Part shown: piece by piece, positions 7,986 to 18,363 of the stretch | Layout of the letters: every line of letters starts with the position of its first letter | How positions within the stretch are numbered: position 1 is the first letter of the stretch | Assembly: GCA_934525625.1 (NCBI GenBank) | Contig: CAKSZL010000006.1 | Location: forward strand, 62,001 to 126,000 | Direction: 5' to 3' | Source of the DNA: an uncultured Burkholderiaceae bacterium | Lineage (GTDB): Bacteria; Pseudomonadota; Gammaproteobacteria; Burkholderiales; Burkholderiaceae_B | DNA length: 64,000 bases | The notes under the pieces: generated by a model | What the model was told of the DNA's origin: nothing | Database searches by the model: none | Seen by the model: the letters and a program-made list of their open reading frames with translations, nothing else | Translations under genes and position numbers: made by a program

Positions 7986-10112
7986 GTGAAAATTCGACAG
8001 AATCGGCTTAGCCGGGCGCTGAGCCTGGCTGGCGTCTGTGCCATGCTGGGAACAACCGGGGCCGCGCTTGCGCAGCAGAGCAGCGAAGCTGCCAGCGTGT
8101 TCACGCTGGGGACGGTGGACGTTTACGGCGCCAAGGAAAACATCGTCCAGAAATCGGAAACGCGCATCGACCGCGAAGAAATCCAGCTTCTGGAAAAGAA
8201 CGACATCGGCGAGGCGCTCAAGATAGTGCCCGGCGTGCTGTATTCGGCGCCTGGCGGCGGACGCTACGAGTCGACCGTCTCGGTGCGCGGCTACAGCTTG
8301 CGCGAAGTGCCCATCTTCATGGACGGCGTACCCGTCTACATTCCGTACGACGGCTATTCCGACCTGGGCCGCTTCACCACGGCCGACGTCTCCACCATTC
8401 GCGTGGCCAAGGGCTATAGCTCGGTCATGTACGGCCACAACACCATGGGCGGCGTCATCAACATCGTCAGCATGCGGCCGCGTTCCGAACTGGACGTCGA
8501 TGCGACGGCCGGCTTCGGCAGCGGCGGCATGAAGCAGTTGAGCGCCAACGTCGGCACGCTGCAGGACAAATGGTATTTGCAGGCCGGCGTGTCGTACTTC
8601 GAGCGCGATTACGTGCGTCTTTCCGAGAACTTCGTCGGCAAGGAATACACCGGGCGCGACGTCGATTCCGACCGCTACAACTATCACACCCAAGACCGCC
8701 GGGGCAGCGTCAAAATCGGCTTCATTCCCAACGCCACCGACGAATACGTGCTTAGCTACTCGCGCCAGGAAGCCAAGAAATATCCCACCGACGGCGGCGA
8801 CGGCTTCAGGCCCACGCAATGGGAATGGCCGGCCTGGGACCGCGAAACCGTCTCCTTCGTGTCGAACACGCGCTTCCTGAACGACAAGTTTTACATCAAG
8901 CCGCGTATCTACCAAGACAAGTTCAAGAACACCATGGACTGGTGGCGCGGCCAGCCCAAGGGCAGCCACTACGACGACAAAGCCTTCGGCGCGTCGGTCG
9001 AGCTGGGCACCGAGATCATCGACCGCCACGAAATCAAGCTGATGTTCAGCTACAAGAACGAAGAGCACAAGTCCTTCGATACCGACATCTTCACGAACGC
9101 GGTGCTGAACGGCACGCATCAGGTGGTCAAGCAGAAGTTCTACAGCATTGCGCTGGAAGATACCTTCACCATCAACGATCAATGGTCTACCCAACTGGGC
9201 GCCATCTATACCAAGCGCACCGCCGAGGCCATGGGCATAGGTGCGAACACGCGCGACTTCCTGGCTCTGTATCCGCAGAACGGCAACGTGCTGAACCCGG
9301 ACATCGACACCATCGATCCGCAACTGGCCGTGTTCTTCAAACCCTCGCAGGAACACACCTACCGGGCCAGCATCTCGAAGAAGACGCGCTTCCCGTCGTT
9401 CAAGCAGGCGTATTCCAGCTTCGGCGACGAATTCGTCAACTGCCCGAGTAGCATGCCCAATTGCGGCCCCGGCGGCTCCAAGCAGGTGCCCGGCATCGTG
9501 CTGCAGAACCCCGGCCTGAAGCCCGAGCGCGCCATGCACTACGAGTTGGGCTATCAGGGCCGTCCGCTCGAAGGGCTGCACGTCGACGCCAGCATCTACT
9601 ACAGCCGCAGCAAAGACGCGATCAACCGCACGGGCTACGACTTCACGACCTATCCGGGCTTCGCCGTGGACCAAAGCGTGAACGTGCCGGGCATTACCGA
9701 GCGCAAGGGTTTCGACCTGGGCTTGTACTATCAGGCTTCGTCCGAGTTCGGACTGGGCGTGTCGTATGCCTATCTGCACATGCGCAACAAAGACGACCCC
9801 GATTTCCACTTCACCAACATGCCGCGCCACTTCGGCATGGTGTACGCCGATATCCGCCCGACGCACTGGCTGGCCATCGTGCCGTCGGTGGAGTTCCGCA
9901 GCAAGAGCTATGCCGACACCAAGGGCGACAACCGCAACAGCGGCTACGGCATCACGAACCTGAAGTTCGAGCTCACGCCGCCGGCCTGGAAGAACGTCGC
10001 TTTCAACCTGGGCGTGGAAAACCTGTTCAATAAGAACTACCAGGCCTACAACGACCAATACCCCAGCCCCGGCCGCCGCTACTTCGCCAACGTGCGCGTC
10101 AATTACTATTGA
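7986..10112 (+). CDS. TonB-dependent outer-membrane receptor
   Basis: From GTG 7986 the protein is about 708 residues. GGGGA lies seven bases before this start, and the N-terminus becomes a good signal peptide ending ALAQQ; ATG 7956 and the codon at 7875 are in-frame alternatives that would place extra polar residues before it. The plug domain shows the family patterns (IGEALKIVPGV, VSVRGYSLREVPIFMDGVPV, VMYGHNTMGGVINIV), followed by a 22-strand-type barrel and the terminal aromatic signature ANVRVNYY. Such receptors import iron chelates, vitamins or other scarce ligands using TonB energy. The ligand is not evident. A di-haem oxidase and a binding protein lie convergently downstream and may belong to the same uptake system. 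Confidence 0.92.
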   Translation: MKIRQNRLSRALSLAGVCAMLGTTGAALAQQSSEAASVFTLGTVDVYGAKENIVQKSETRIDREEIQLLEKNDIGEALKIVPGVLYSAPGGGRYESTVSVRGYSLREVPIFMDGVPVYIPYDGYSDLGRFTTADVSTIRVAKGYSSVMYGHNTMGGVINIVSMRPRSELDVDATAGFGSGGMKQLSANVGTLQDKWYLQAGVSYFERDYVRLSENFVGKEYTGRDVDSDRYNYHTQDRRGSVKIGFIPNATDEYVLSYSRQEAKKYPTDGGDGFRPTQWEWPAWDRETVSFVSNTRFLNDKFYIKPRIYQDKFKNTMDWWRGQPKGSHYDDKAFGASVELGTEIIDRHEIKLMFSYKNEEHKSFDTDIFTNAVLNGTHQVVKQKFYSIALEDTFTINDQWSTQLGAIYTKRTAEAMGIGANTRDFLALYPQNGNVLNPDIDTIDPQLAVFFKPSQEHTYRASISKKTRFPSFKQAYSSFGDEFVNCPSSMPNCGPGGSKQVPGIVLQNPGLKPERAMHYELGYQGRPLEGLHVDASIYYSRSKDAINRTGYDFTTYPGFAVDQSVNVPGITERKGFDLGLYYQASSEFGLGVSYAYLHMRNKDDPDFHFTNMPRHFGMVYADIRPTHWLAIVPSVEFRSKSYADTKGDNRNSGYGITNLKFELTPPAWKNVAFNLGVENLFNKNYQAYNDQYPSPGRRYFANVRVNYY

Positions 10113-10153
10113 ACGAAATTGCTTACCTGATGCCTGATGGCTGAGGGAAAACG

Positions 10154-10190
10154 AAAGAACTGGGAGCCCAACAGGCTCCCGGTTCTTTTC
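10154..10190. terminator. Bidirectional Rho-independent terminator
   Basis: The stem AAAGAACTGGGAGCC pairs with GGCTCCCGGTTCTTT around the loop CAACA (15 pairs including one G-T). It is followed by T-rich sequence on the plus strand and preceded by A-rich sequence that gives a T-run on the minus strand. It lies between the convergent TonB receptor and di-haem oxidase genes. Confidence 0.85.
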
Positions 10191-10232
10191 ATGTGGATGC
10201 GCTGAAGCCGAAGAAGCGCGAGTCGGGACGCA

Positions 10233-11690
10233 TCAAAGCGATTCAAGAAAACGCAGCAGCGCCTCGCGGTCTTCCGCCGCCATTTCCCGCACGGCTTCGC
10301 GGGCCGGCTCGGCTTCGCCGCCGTGCCACATGACGGCTTCCAGCAGGGTGCGGGCGCGGCCGTCGTGCAGAAAGCCGGCGTCGGGGTTGGCGGTTTTCGC
10401 TAGGCCCACGCCCCATAGCGGCGGCGTGCGCCATTCGCGCCCGGCGGCGCGAAAGTCGGGCCGTCCGTCCGCCAGTGCTTCGCCCATGTCGTGCAGCAGC
10501 AGGTCGGTGTAGGGCTGTATGGCCTGGTCGGACAGCCAGGGCAGAATGGCGTCTTTGCGCGTGCGCAGTTCGGGTATGTGGCAGCTGGCGCAGTGGGCCT
10601 GGCGGAATAGCTTTTCGCCGCGCAGCACCTGCGCGTCGTTCACGTCGCGGCGCGCGGGCACCGCCAGCATGCGGTGATAGAACACCGTGGCGGCGAAGTC
10701 GGCGCGCGACAGTTCCGTAGCCTCGGCTTCCGAGGCCCGGCCCGAGGGCGCTTGCCTACAGGCGGCTTGCGCGGCGCTGCAGTTTTCTTCCGGCGACAGC
10801 GGCGTGGTAATGCCCAGGTCGCCCACGAAGGCGTTCGTCACTTGTTCTTCCAGCGTGGCGACGTTGGCCTTGGCGCCGAAGCGGCCTATGGCTTCGCGCT
10901 GGCCCACGGCGTCCCACACGAGGTTGACGCGGCCACGTATGCCGGCGGGCTTGGGCTGGTCTTGCAGGGCAAGCAGGGTGTCGTCCGCGATGGCTTCCAG
11001 CAGGCCCAGGCCATAGACGGCGGGGCCGATGCGCGGCGACACCATGATGTCGTCGCCCAACGGGCCGTAGGCCAGTTCCTTGAAGCGCACGGCGGGTTTG
11101 CGCAGCGCAACCCGCATGCCGTCGGCCAACGTTTCGGTGTGTTCTTCGTACACCAGATAGCCCACGCCTTCGCCAGGCACGCCCGGCACGCCGAATTCGT
11201 TCAACTGGTCGCCATAAGCGGGGTGCGGCTTGGGCCCGCCGTGGGCGTTCGCACCGGGAATGCTCAGGCGCAGCAGCATGGCGCGCATGGCGCCGTGCTC
11301 GTCTTCGGGGGCTTGGCCCCTGCCGTTCCTGGCGTGGCAGGCGATGCACGAGACGCGGTTGTACAGCGGCCCCAGGCCCGTGGCGCTGGAGCGCGCGGGC
11401 GCGATGACCCACGATTGGCGAAACATGGTGCGTCCGGTCGTGAACTCGCTGTTGCGCATCTCCGGCATGGCCGGGCTGGGTAGCGAGTAGGCATCGCGCG
11501 TGTCGTCGAACACCGTGGACAAGCCGCCGCTGAGCGCGGACGCCTCTGTCGCGTAGGCGCTGTTCATACAGAGCAGCAGGGCGGCTGCCGTCAGGCTCAG
11601 GGCGGGCAAGCGGTGCACCCAGGAGCGCTTGCGCGCGGCGTGGCCTATGCGGGCCTTGCCCGCCTTGGTGTCTCTCTCCCGCCGTTTCAC
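10233..11690 (-). CDS. Di-haem c-type oxidoreductase (DHOR / DUF1111 family)
   Basis: A 485-residue exported protein starting with GTG whose bases overlap the stop of the upstream binding-protein gene (GTGA). A basic N-terminus and the hydrophobic stretch LPALSLTAAALLLCM form an export signal ending near AYATEA. Two haem-c sites are visible: CIACH at 115-119, followed by the family-typical RNGRG, and CASCH at 367-371 followed by IPELRT. Together with the length and the C-terminal FLHDGRARTLLEAVMWHGGEAEPAR, which matches the family, this identifies a periplasmic di-haem oxidase or peroxidase-like protein. DHOR genes often sit with iron-uptake genes; here the binding protein precedes it and a TonB receptor converges on it. 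Confidence 0.9.
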   Translation of the reverse strand: MKRRERDTKAGKARIGHAARKRSWVHRLPALSLTAAALLLCMNSAYATEASALSGGLSTVFDDTRDAYSLPSPAMPEMRNSEFTTGRTMFRQSWVIAPARSSATGLGPLYNRVSCIACHARNGRGQAPEDEHGAMRAMLLRLSIPGANAHGGPKPHPAYGDQLNEFGVPGVPGEGVGYLVYEEHTETLADGMRVALRKPAVRFKELAYGPLGDDIMVSPRIGPAVYGLGLLEAIADDTLLALQDQPKPAGIRGRVNLVWDAVGQREAIGRFGAKANVATLEEQVTNAFVGDLGITTPLSPEENCSAAQAACRQAPSGRASEAEATELSRADFAATVFYHRMLAVPARRDVNDAQVLRGEKLFRQAHCASCHIPELRTRKDAILPWLSDQAIQPYTDLLLHDMGEALADGRPDFRAAGREWRTPPLWGVGLAKTANPDAGFLHDGRARTLLEAVMWHGGEAEPAREAVREMAAEDREALLRFLESL

Positions 11691-13048
11691 TGCCGGGCGC
11701 TCCCGGCGCCGGCCTTGGCGGAAATCACTTGCTGCGCGATCTGCACGGCCTGCCGGCGGTTCTGCGCGACCTGTTCCGCCCAGCCGCGCAGCAGCTCGTC
11801 ATTGGCGTTGGGCTTGTCTTCGAATTCAAAGCTGGAGACGAAGCGGCCGGACAGCTCGTTGGCTTGTTCTTGCGTGATGGGCAATCGGGTAATCAGTTCT
11901 CGCGCCTGATCCACCCGGGCCTTCAGTGCGGCGTCGCCGCCGGCGGCTTGCCCGGCCTGCGCCACGGCGTCCAGCGCCTCGCGCAGTTGCGCATGCGGGT
12001 CGGTCACCATGACGTCGTACAGCGCGATGTTCAGGCCCTGGCGCTTTTGCGCCAGCTTGTTGTCGAACTCGAAGGGCATGGCCTGCGCCGCCGCGAAGGG
12101 ATCGTAATAGCCTTCGGGCTTGTCGGCGTAGACGGAAGGGCGCACCGGCAGCCGCAGCATGTCGGGATGGAACAGCAGCTTTTGCGCATCTTCCGAGAGC
12201 GCGTACCGGGTGAAATTCTTGGCGGCCTCAAGGTTGGGGGCGTCTTTGAACACCGCAATGTGCGCGGGCGAGTAACCCGTTATGCCGGGATAGACGAAGA
12301 CGATGGGCGCGCCCTTTTCCATGGCGGGCTTGATGAAGAAGTCCATCGACACGTTGACGGCAACCTGGCCTCGGGAAAGGCTGTTCGTGCTGTTGGGCGC
12401 ATCGTTGGTGGGCGCGCGCGAGTTGGCGCCGACTTGCTGCAGAATGGCCCAGCCTTTTTCCCAGCCATGGCCCTGGGCGATGATCTCGACGAGCGGGGGC
12501 GAAAAGGCGGCGCGGCTGGGCACCGGGAAGGTCAGCTCGTCGCGCCAGCGTGGTTCGGCCAGGTCGGTCCACTGCATGGGCTTGGGCAGGCCTTGCTCGC
12601 GCAGGCGTTCGGTGTTGACGGCGAAACCGAAGCCGGAGATTTCAAACGCCGCATAAAGCAGGTCGGGGTCGGAAACGGGAAAACCGCCCACCTTGGCCGG
12701 CAGCCCCGTCATGTCCACGGGCAGGCGCTGGAAGGCTCCTTGCTGGGCCAGCATGGCGAAGGTGCGCTGCGAAGGCGTCCAGTAGACGTCGACGTGCCCC
12801 GGGTTGTCTTTCAGGTAGTTCATCGCATCGCCTGAACGGCGCCAGATGATCTCGACGCGCGAGCCCGGATAGGCCTTCTCGAACCCGGCCTCGATCAGCG
12901 ACACCACTTCTTCCGGGTAGCTCGTCATGACGACGACTTTCTTGTTCGAGGGCTGCGCCATGGCGGCGTACGCGGCACAGAGCGTCAGCGCGACGGCGAC
13001 GGCAAGGGACGAGAGCAATGAGCGCAAAGAAGCGTATGCGTGTTTCAT
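11687..13048 (-). CDS. Periplasmic extracellular solute-binding protein (family 1-like), orphan
   Basis: The 453-residue protein has a signal peptide ending at AMA-Q (about residues 1-31) and the architecture of the iron(III)/polyamine-type binding proteins: VVVMTSYPEEVV at the start of the mature chain, DVYWTPSQRTFAML, and FGFAVNTERLREQGLPKPMQWTDL, a signature of that family. The C-terminal 80 residues are an extra helical segment not usual for the family. No importer permease or ATPase is adjacent, since the next gene is an exporter-type ABC protein. It is co-translated with the di-haem oxidase. Ligand unknown; an iron or chelate role is an inference from the TonB receptor nearby. Confidence 0.85.
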   Translation of the reverse strand: MKHAYASLRSLLSSLAVAVALTLCAAYAAMAQPSNKKVVVMTSYPEEVVSLIEAGFEKAYPGSRVEIIWRRSGDAMNYLKDNPGHVDVYWTPSQRTFAMLAQQGAFQRLPVDMTGLPAKVGGFPVSDPDLLYAAFEISGFGFAVNTERLREQGLPKPMQWTDLAEPRWRDELTFPVPSRAAFSPPLVEIIAQGHGWEKGWAILQQVGANSRAPTNDAPNSTNSLSRGQVAVNVSMDFFIKPAMEKGAPIVFVYPGITGYSPAHIAVFKDAPNLEAAKNFTRYALSEDAQKLLFHPDMLRLPVRPSVYADKPEGYYDPFAAAQAMPFEFDNKLAQKRQGLNIALYDVMVTDPHAQLREALDAVAQAGQAAGGDAALKARVDQARELITRLPITQEQANELSGRFVSSFEFEDKPNANDELLRGWAEQVAQNRRQAVQIAQQVISAKAGAGSARQ

Positions 13049-13118
13049 GGGCGGCCAGTTCCGGAAGCAATGACGAAGCCGGGCGCCGCGGGAGACAGAA
13101 ATGCCCGTGGCACCCGAA

Positions 13119-13160
13119 AGAATCGATATATTCTAATAGATATAGCGTAAGAATACGGCG
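13119..13160 (-). promoter_or_regulatory. AT-rich promoter/operator region of the binding-protein/di-haem oxidase operon
   Basis: The 164-base gap before the binding-protein gene holds an AT-rich patch with three half-sites: AGAAT(6)ATTCT at 13120-13135 and a further AGAAT at 13150, forming overlapping inverted repeats. Read on the minus strand it gives TTCTTAC, GC, then TATATCTATTA, resembling the patch before the TonB receptor at 7827. This suggests, but does not prove, shared control. Confidence 0.4.
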
Positions 13161-13212
13161 GAATGCTGGATGGCCGAGTCCGTTATTGCGCGCCCGGCGG
13201 AGGACACGGCCG

Positions 13213-15048
<1,836 letters not shown>

Positions 15049-15073
15049 GATGATCTCCGAAAGATCGCCGGCT

Positions 15074-15283
15074 TCAGTCGACGGCGATCATCACGCTGGA
15101 CGCCTTGATGACGCCGTAGGCCTGATCGCCCACTTTCAGACTCAGGGCGTCGGCGGAATGCGTGGTGATCGACGATGCAATCTGTACGCCGGGGGCGATT
15201 TCCAGCACCACTTCGGTGGACACCGGGCCTTTGTTGATGGACAAGACTTTGCCTTGGAGGACGTTGCGTGCGCTGATTTTCAT
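15074..15283 (-). CDS. Molybdopterin/molybdate-binding (Mop/TOBE domain) protein
   Basis: The 69-residue product is a single TOBE/Mop domain: MKISARNVLQGKV, VSTEVVLEIAPGVQIASSIT and LKVGDQAYGVIKASSVMIAVD match the molbindin pattern closely along the whole length. These small cytoplasmic proteins oligomerise and store or buffer molybdate. An AAAGGAG ribosome site lies 6 bases upstream of the ATG at 15283, which excludes the longer frame from 15346. It stands alone between the ABC exporter and the divergent DUF4139 gene, with no modABC genes in view. Confidence 0.92.
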   Translation of the reverse strand: MKISARNVLQGKVLSINKGPVSTEVVLEIAPGVQIASSITTHSADALSLKVGDQAYGVIKASSVMIAVD

Positions 15284-15505
15284 GACAATCTCCTTTGAGG
15301 GCTGCTCATTATATAAGGCCGATGCAAGGCTGATTCCGGCAAGCATGGCGCAAGAGCCATGCTGCCCGCATGGCGCCGCGCAAACGTAAAACGCTTGCTG
15401 GATTTTGCATCCAGATGTTCCAGCGGTACGGCTTTGCTGGTCGCCGCCTGGAGCCGTTGTGTATCATGCGCGCACGGACATCCACTATCCAGGAGGCATG
15501 GCCCT

Positions 15506-17485
15506 ATGCGTACGGCGATTGTGTTCAAACCTTTGGCGGCTGGGCTCATGGCCGCGTTTTCGGCCTGGCAGGGAGCGGCAATGGCGGCTCAGGACGGCGA
15601 CCGCATCACTTCCTTCATCCTTTCCTCCGGCGGGCTGGCGCAGATCGAGCGCCAGGTGCGCGTGGGGCAGGAGTCCGCCGTCAAGCTGCCCGTGCCGCTG
15701 GATCAGATAGACGACGTGCTCAAGAGCCTGGTCGTGCGCGACCCCGGCGGGCACGCCACCGGCATCGTGCTGGACGGCGAAGCGCCTGTACAAGAGGCCT
15801 TTGCCCGCCTGCCTTTCGGCCCCGAGGCGCTCGCCTCGCCGGCCAGCTTGGCCGCCGCCTTGCAAGGCATGCCCGTGCGCGCGTCTTCGGGCGGCCGCAC
15901 GGTGCAAGGCCGAGTGCTGGGCGTGGAGCCCTGGCAAGAGGAAGACGCCAGCGGCCACTTGTTGTCCGTGATGACGGAGGACGGCCAGGCGCAAGCCTTG
16001 CGTCTGGGCGCCGACGCCGTGCTGGAGATTCTGGACGACGCCTTGCAAAACCGCCTGCGGCAGGCCTTGCAGGCTAGTGGCCAGCGCCAGGCCGACACCA
16101 TGCGCACGCTGCAAGTGGGCTTGTCCGGCAAGGGCGAGCGCGACGTCAATTTCACCTACGTGGTGGCGGCGCCCGTCTGGAAAAGCGCTTATCGCCTGTC
16201 CGCCGGCCAGGACGGCAAGGCGCGCTTGCAGGCATGGGCGGTATTGGAAAACGCCAGCGGCCAGGATTGGGATGCGGTCAAGGTCACATTGGTGTCGGGC
16301 GCGCCGGTTACCTTGTCGCAAAGGCTGTACCAGCGTTATTGGCATACCCGGCCGGAACTGCCGGTGGCGGTCGGCGCGGCCGAAGCGCCGCAAGCGGATA
16401 CTTCGGTCATGATGGACGTGGTGGCTGAACAGGCGGCGCCGGCTCCCGCTGCGGTAGCGGCTGGCGCACAGATGCGTCTTGCGGCGCGCCAGCGCTCCGC
16501 GCCCAGGCCCGCGCCGGCTCCGCCGCCCGCCATGGCGACCGAGGGGCAAACCAACGTGCGCTACGAACTGCCCGGATCCGTGACGGTGGCGGCGGGGCAG
16601 ACCGCCTCCGTGCCGTTCATCGACACGCAAGTGCAGGCCGAGCAAGTGGCCGTGTTCCAGCCGCAGCGCGGCGGCCTGCACCCGGTGGCGGCGGTATGGC
16701 TGAAGAACACCACCCAGGGCAGCTTGCCGCCCGGCATCCTGACGGTTTACGACGAGCAGTCGGGGCACTTGGGCGACGCCCAACTGGCCTCCATTCCGGT
16801 CGGCGAAAGCCGGTTTCTGTATTTCGCCGAAGACGGCAAGGTGGAGGTTCGGGCCGAGCAGCATCCCCAAGAACGCTTGTCCGAACTCAGCGTCAGCCAA
16901 GGCGTGCTGCGCGCGCAGCGCACCGTACGCAACGAAACCGTCTACACCCTCAAAGGCGCGCCGGATGCGCCTCGCACCGTCATCATCGAACACCCGCGCC
17001 GCCCGGGCTGGAAGTTCGAATCCAAAGAGCTGGCCGGCGAAACCGCCACGCATTACCGCTTGAGAGTGACGGTGCCGGCGGCCGGCAGCGCCATCGTAAA
17101 CGCCGTGCTGACACGCCAGGAACAGCAAGCCGTCGCCCTGCTGGACGCCGACGAAAACACCTTGGCCGCATGGAGCACGAACGCGGCGGACGACCGCACC
17201 CGGCGCGATCTGCAGCGCCTGGCCGAGCTGCGCCGTGCCCTGGCCAGCGCGCAGCGGCAAGAACAAACGCTGGACGAGCAGCTGGAGAGCGCGGCGCAGA
17301 ACCAGGCCCGCATCCGCGAGAACCTGGCGGCGGTGCCCGGCGACAGCACGCTGGGCAAGCGCTACCTGGCCATGCTGGAAAAAGAGGAAGACGGCATAGA
17401 CGCCTTGCGCCAGCGCAAGCAGGCCGCCCAGGAGGAAACCGCCAAGCGCCGCAAGGCCATGGAGGACGCGCTGGCGGCGCGCTAG
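15506..17485 (+). CDS. DUF4139-domain exported protein
   Basis: About 659 residues from ATG 15506, which has AGGAGG nine bases upstream; the frame is open to 15359 but lacks a ribosome site there. A signal peptide ends near AMAAQDG. The chain has the DUF4140/DUF4139 pattern: beta-rich regions with FTYVVAAPVWKSAYRLS, KAPDAPRTVIIEHPRRPGWKF-like segments, a Pro/Ala-rich linker near residues 325-350, and a coiled-coil C-terminus (QRLAELRRALASAQRQEQTLDEQLESAAQ). The family is widespread in envelopes and has no settled function. It reads toward dodecin but is probably a separate unit with 148 bases between. Confidence 0.8.
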   Translation: MRTAIVFKPLAAGLMAAFSAWQGAAMAAQDGDRITSFILSSGGLAQIERQVRVGQESAVKLPVPLDQIDDVLKSLVVRDPGGHATGIVLDGEAPVQEAFARLPFGPEALASPASLAAALQGMPVRASSGGRTVQGRVLGVEPWQEEDASGHLLSVMTEDGQAQALRLGADAVLEILDDALQNRLRQALQASGQRQADTMRTLQVGLSGKGERDVNFTYVVAAPVWKSAYRLSAGQDGKARLQAWAVLENASGQDWDAVKVTLVSGAPVTLSQRLYQRYWHTRPELPVAVGAAEAPQADTSVMMDVVAEQAAPAPAAVAAGAQMRLAARQRSAPRPAPAPPPAMATEGQTNVRYELPGSVTVAAGQTASVPFIDTQVQAEQVAVFQPQRGGLHPVAAVWLKNTTQGSLPPGILTVYDEQSGHLGDAQLASIPVGESRFLYFAEDGKVEVRAEQHPQERLSELSVSQGVLRAQRTVRNETVYTLKGAPDAPRTVIIEHPRRPGWKFESKELAGETATHYRLRVTVPAAGSAIVNAVLTRQEQQAVALLDADENTLAAWSTNAADDRTRRDLQRLAELRRALASAQRQEQTLDEQLESAAQNQARIRENLAAVPGDSTLGKRYLAMLEKEEDGIDALRQRKQAAQEETAKRRKAMEDALAAR

Positions 17486-17633
17486 GAGACTTTGCCTTCG
17501 GTAAACGTTTCCTACCGCCGTGTAGGCAAGCGGGGGCGCTCGTGTCACAATGGTTTCAAGCGTAGGCCGCTTCGGCCGAGTCGGCGGTAGGCGGTTACGC
17601 ACGAGTTTTTCAACCGTTGTCAGGAGATCAGCG

Positions 17634-17849
17634 ATGTCCAGTCATGTCTACAAGAAAATCGAACTGGTGGGTTCTTCCACCAAGTCGTCCGACGACGCCA
17701 TCGAGCAAGCCATTGCCCGCGCGTCGCAAACACTGCGCAATATCGACTGGTTCGAGGTCGTCGAAACACGCGGTCACATCAAAGACGGAAAAATCGCCCA
17801 TTGGCAGGTCACCTTGAGGGTGGGCATACGTCTGGAAGATGGCGATTGA
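17634..17849 (+). CDS. Dodecin family flavin-binding protein
   Basis: A 71-residue protein matching dodecin along its length: SSHVYKKIELVGSS, SSDDAIEQAIARASQTLRNIDWFEVVETRGHI and the C-terminal WQVTLRVGIRLED. Dodecins form hollow dodecamers that sequester flavins such as riboflavin or FMN. The conserved Trp (DWFEV) that stacks on the flavin is present. Start ATG 17634 has CAGGAG eight bases upstream. It is a single-gene unit. Confidence 0.95.
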   Translation: MSSHVYKKIELVGSSTKSSDDAIEQAIARASQTLRNIDWFEVVETRGHIKDGKIAHWQVTLRVGIRLEDGD

Positions 17850-17880
17850 AGCCGGCATAGATATCCACGCAGCCAACAGC

Positions 17881-17902
17881 ACCCGGCCGTAGTGCGCCGG
17901 GT
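17881..17902 (+). terminator. Hairpin after dodecin, possible terminator
   Basis: ACCCGGC and GCCGGGT form a perfect 7-bp stem with an 8-base loop, 31 bases after the dodecin stop. There is no T-run after it, so Rho-independent termination is uncertain. Confidence 0.4.
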
Positions 17903-18363
17903 CTAGCATTGCGCGGCGCGCCGAGGCAGGCACCGCCTGTTTCGCGCGCCCGTCCGCCGTATCGCTTCAAGCGGGTCTAGTTCCATTTCCCTATCAAATT
18001 ACTTTGTCGGCTGTGCTTGCCGTACCGATTGCGCCGCCTGCGCTTTGCCGTCGCGTACTCGCTCGGACTGGAAATGGAATCAGCACACTGGCGTGGCGCC
18101 CAGCCGTTGCAAATATTGGGGCTGAGGTAACCTAAATAATGTAATTGACCCTCAAATTGGCGCTACCTATCATGGCACAACACCCTAACAAGAAGCAGGG
18201 TGGCGCCCAGGAATGACTAGCTGTTGAATCGAAGAAGGCGGCGTCTGCTTGTTGGCTGGACGCCCGGGGAACGCTGTTTTTCCGCAAACCGCGGGAGCCC
18301 GGGAAAAGGGTGTGGCCAAGGACCGAAATATAAGCGTCACAAACCAAATAACCGGAGACAAAC
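17903..18363. other. Non-coding stretch before the catabolic island, with a distant inverted repeat
   Basis: No convincing gene is present; an antisense frame from 18689 is a shadow of the binding-protein gene that runs into it. TTCCATTTCC at 17981-17990 is exactly inverted as GGAAATGGAA at 18070-18079. AT-rich sequence around 18130 (CCTAAATAATG) is a plausible promoter for the next operon. GC content is lower and more mixed than in the flanks. Confidence 0.5.

Noticed and set aside
7920..10058. A 712-codon minus-strand open frame opposite the TonB receptor
   Set aside because: It is a GC-rich shadow of the real receptor gene; its composition (Val/Ala/His-rich) has no domain pattern, while the plus strand has all the receptor motifs.
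15485..17602. A 705-codon minus-strand open frame opposite the DUF4139 gene
   Set aside because: Shadow frame with no recognisable motifs, opposite a gene with signal peptide and ribosome site.
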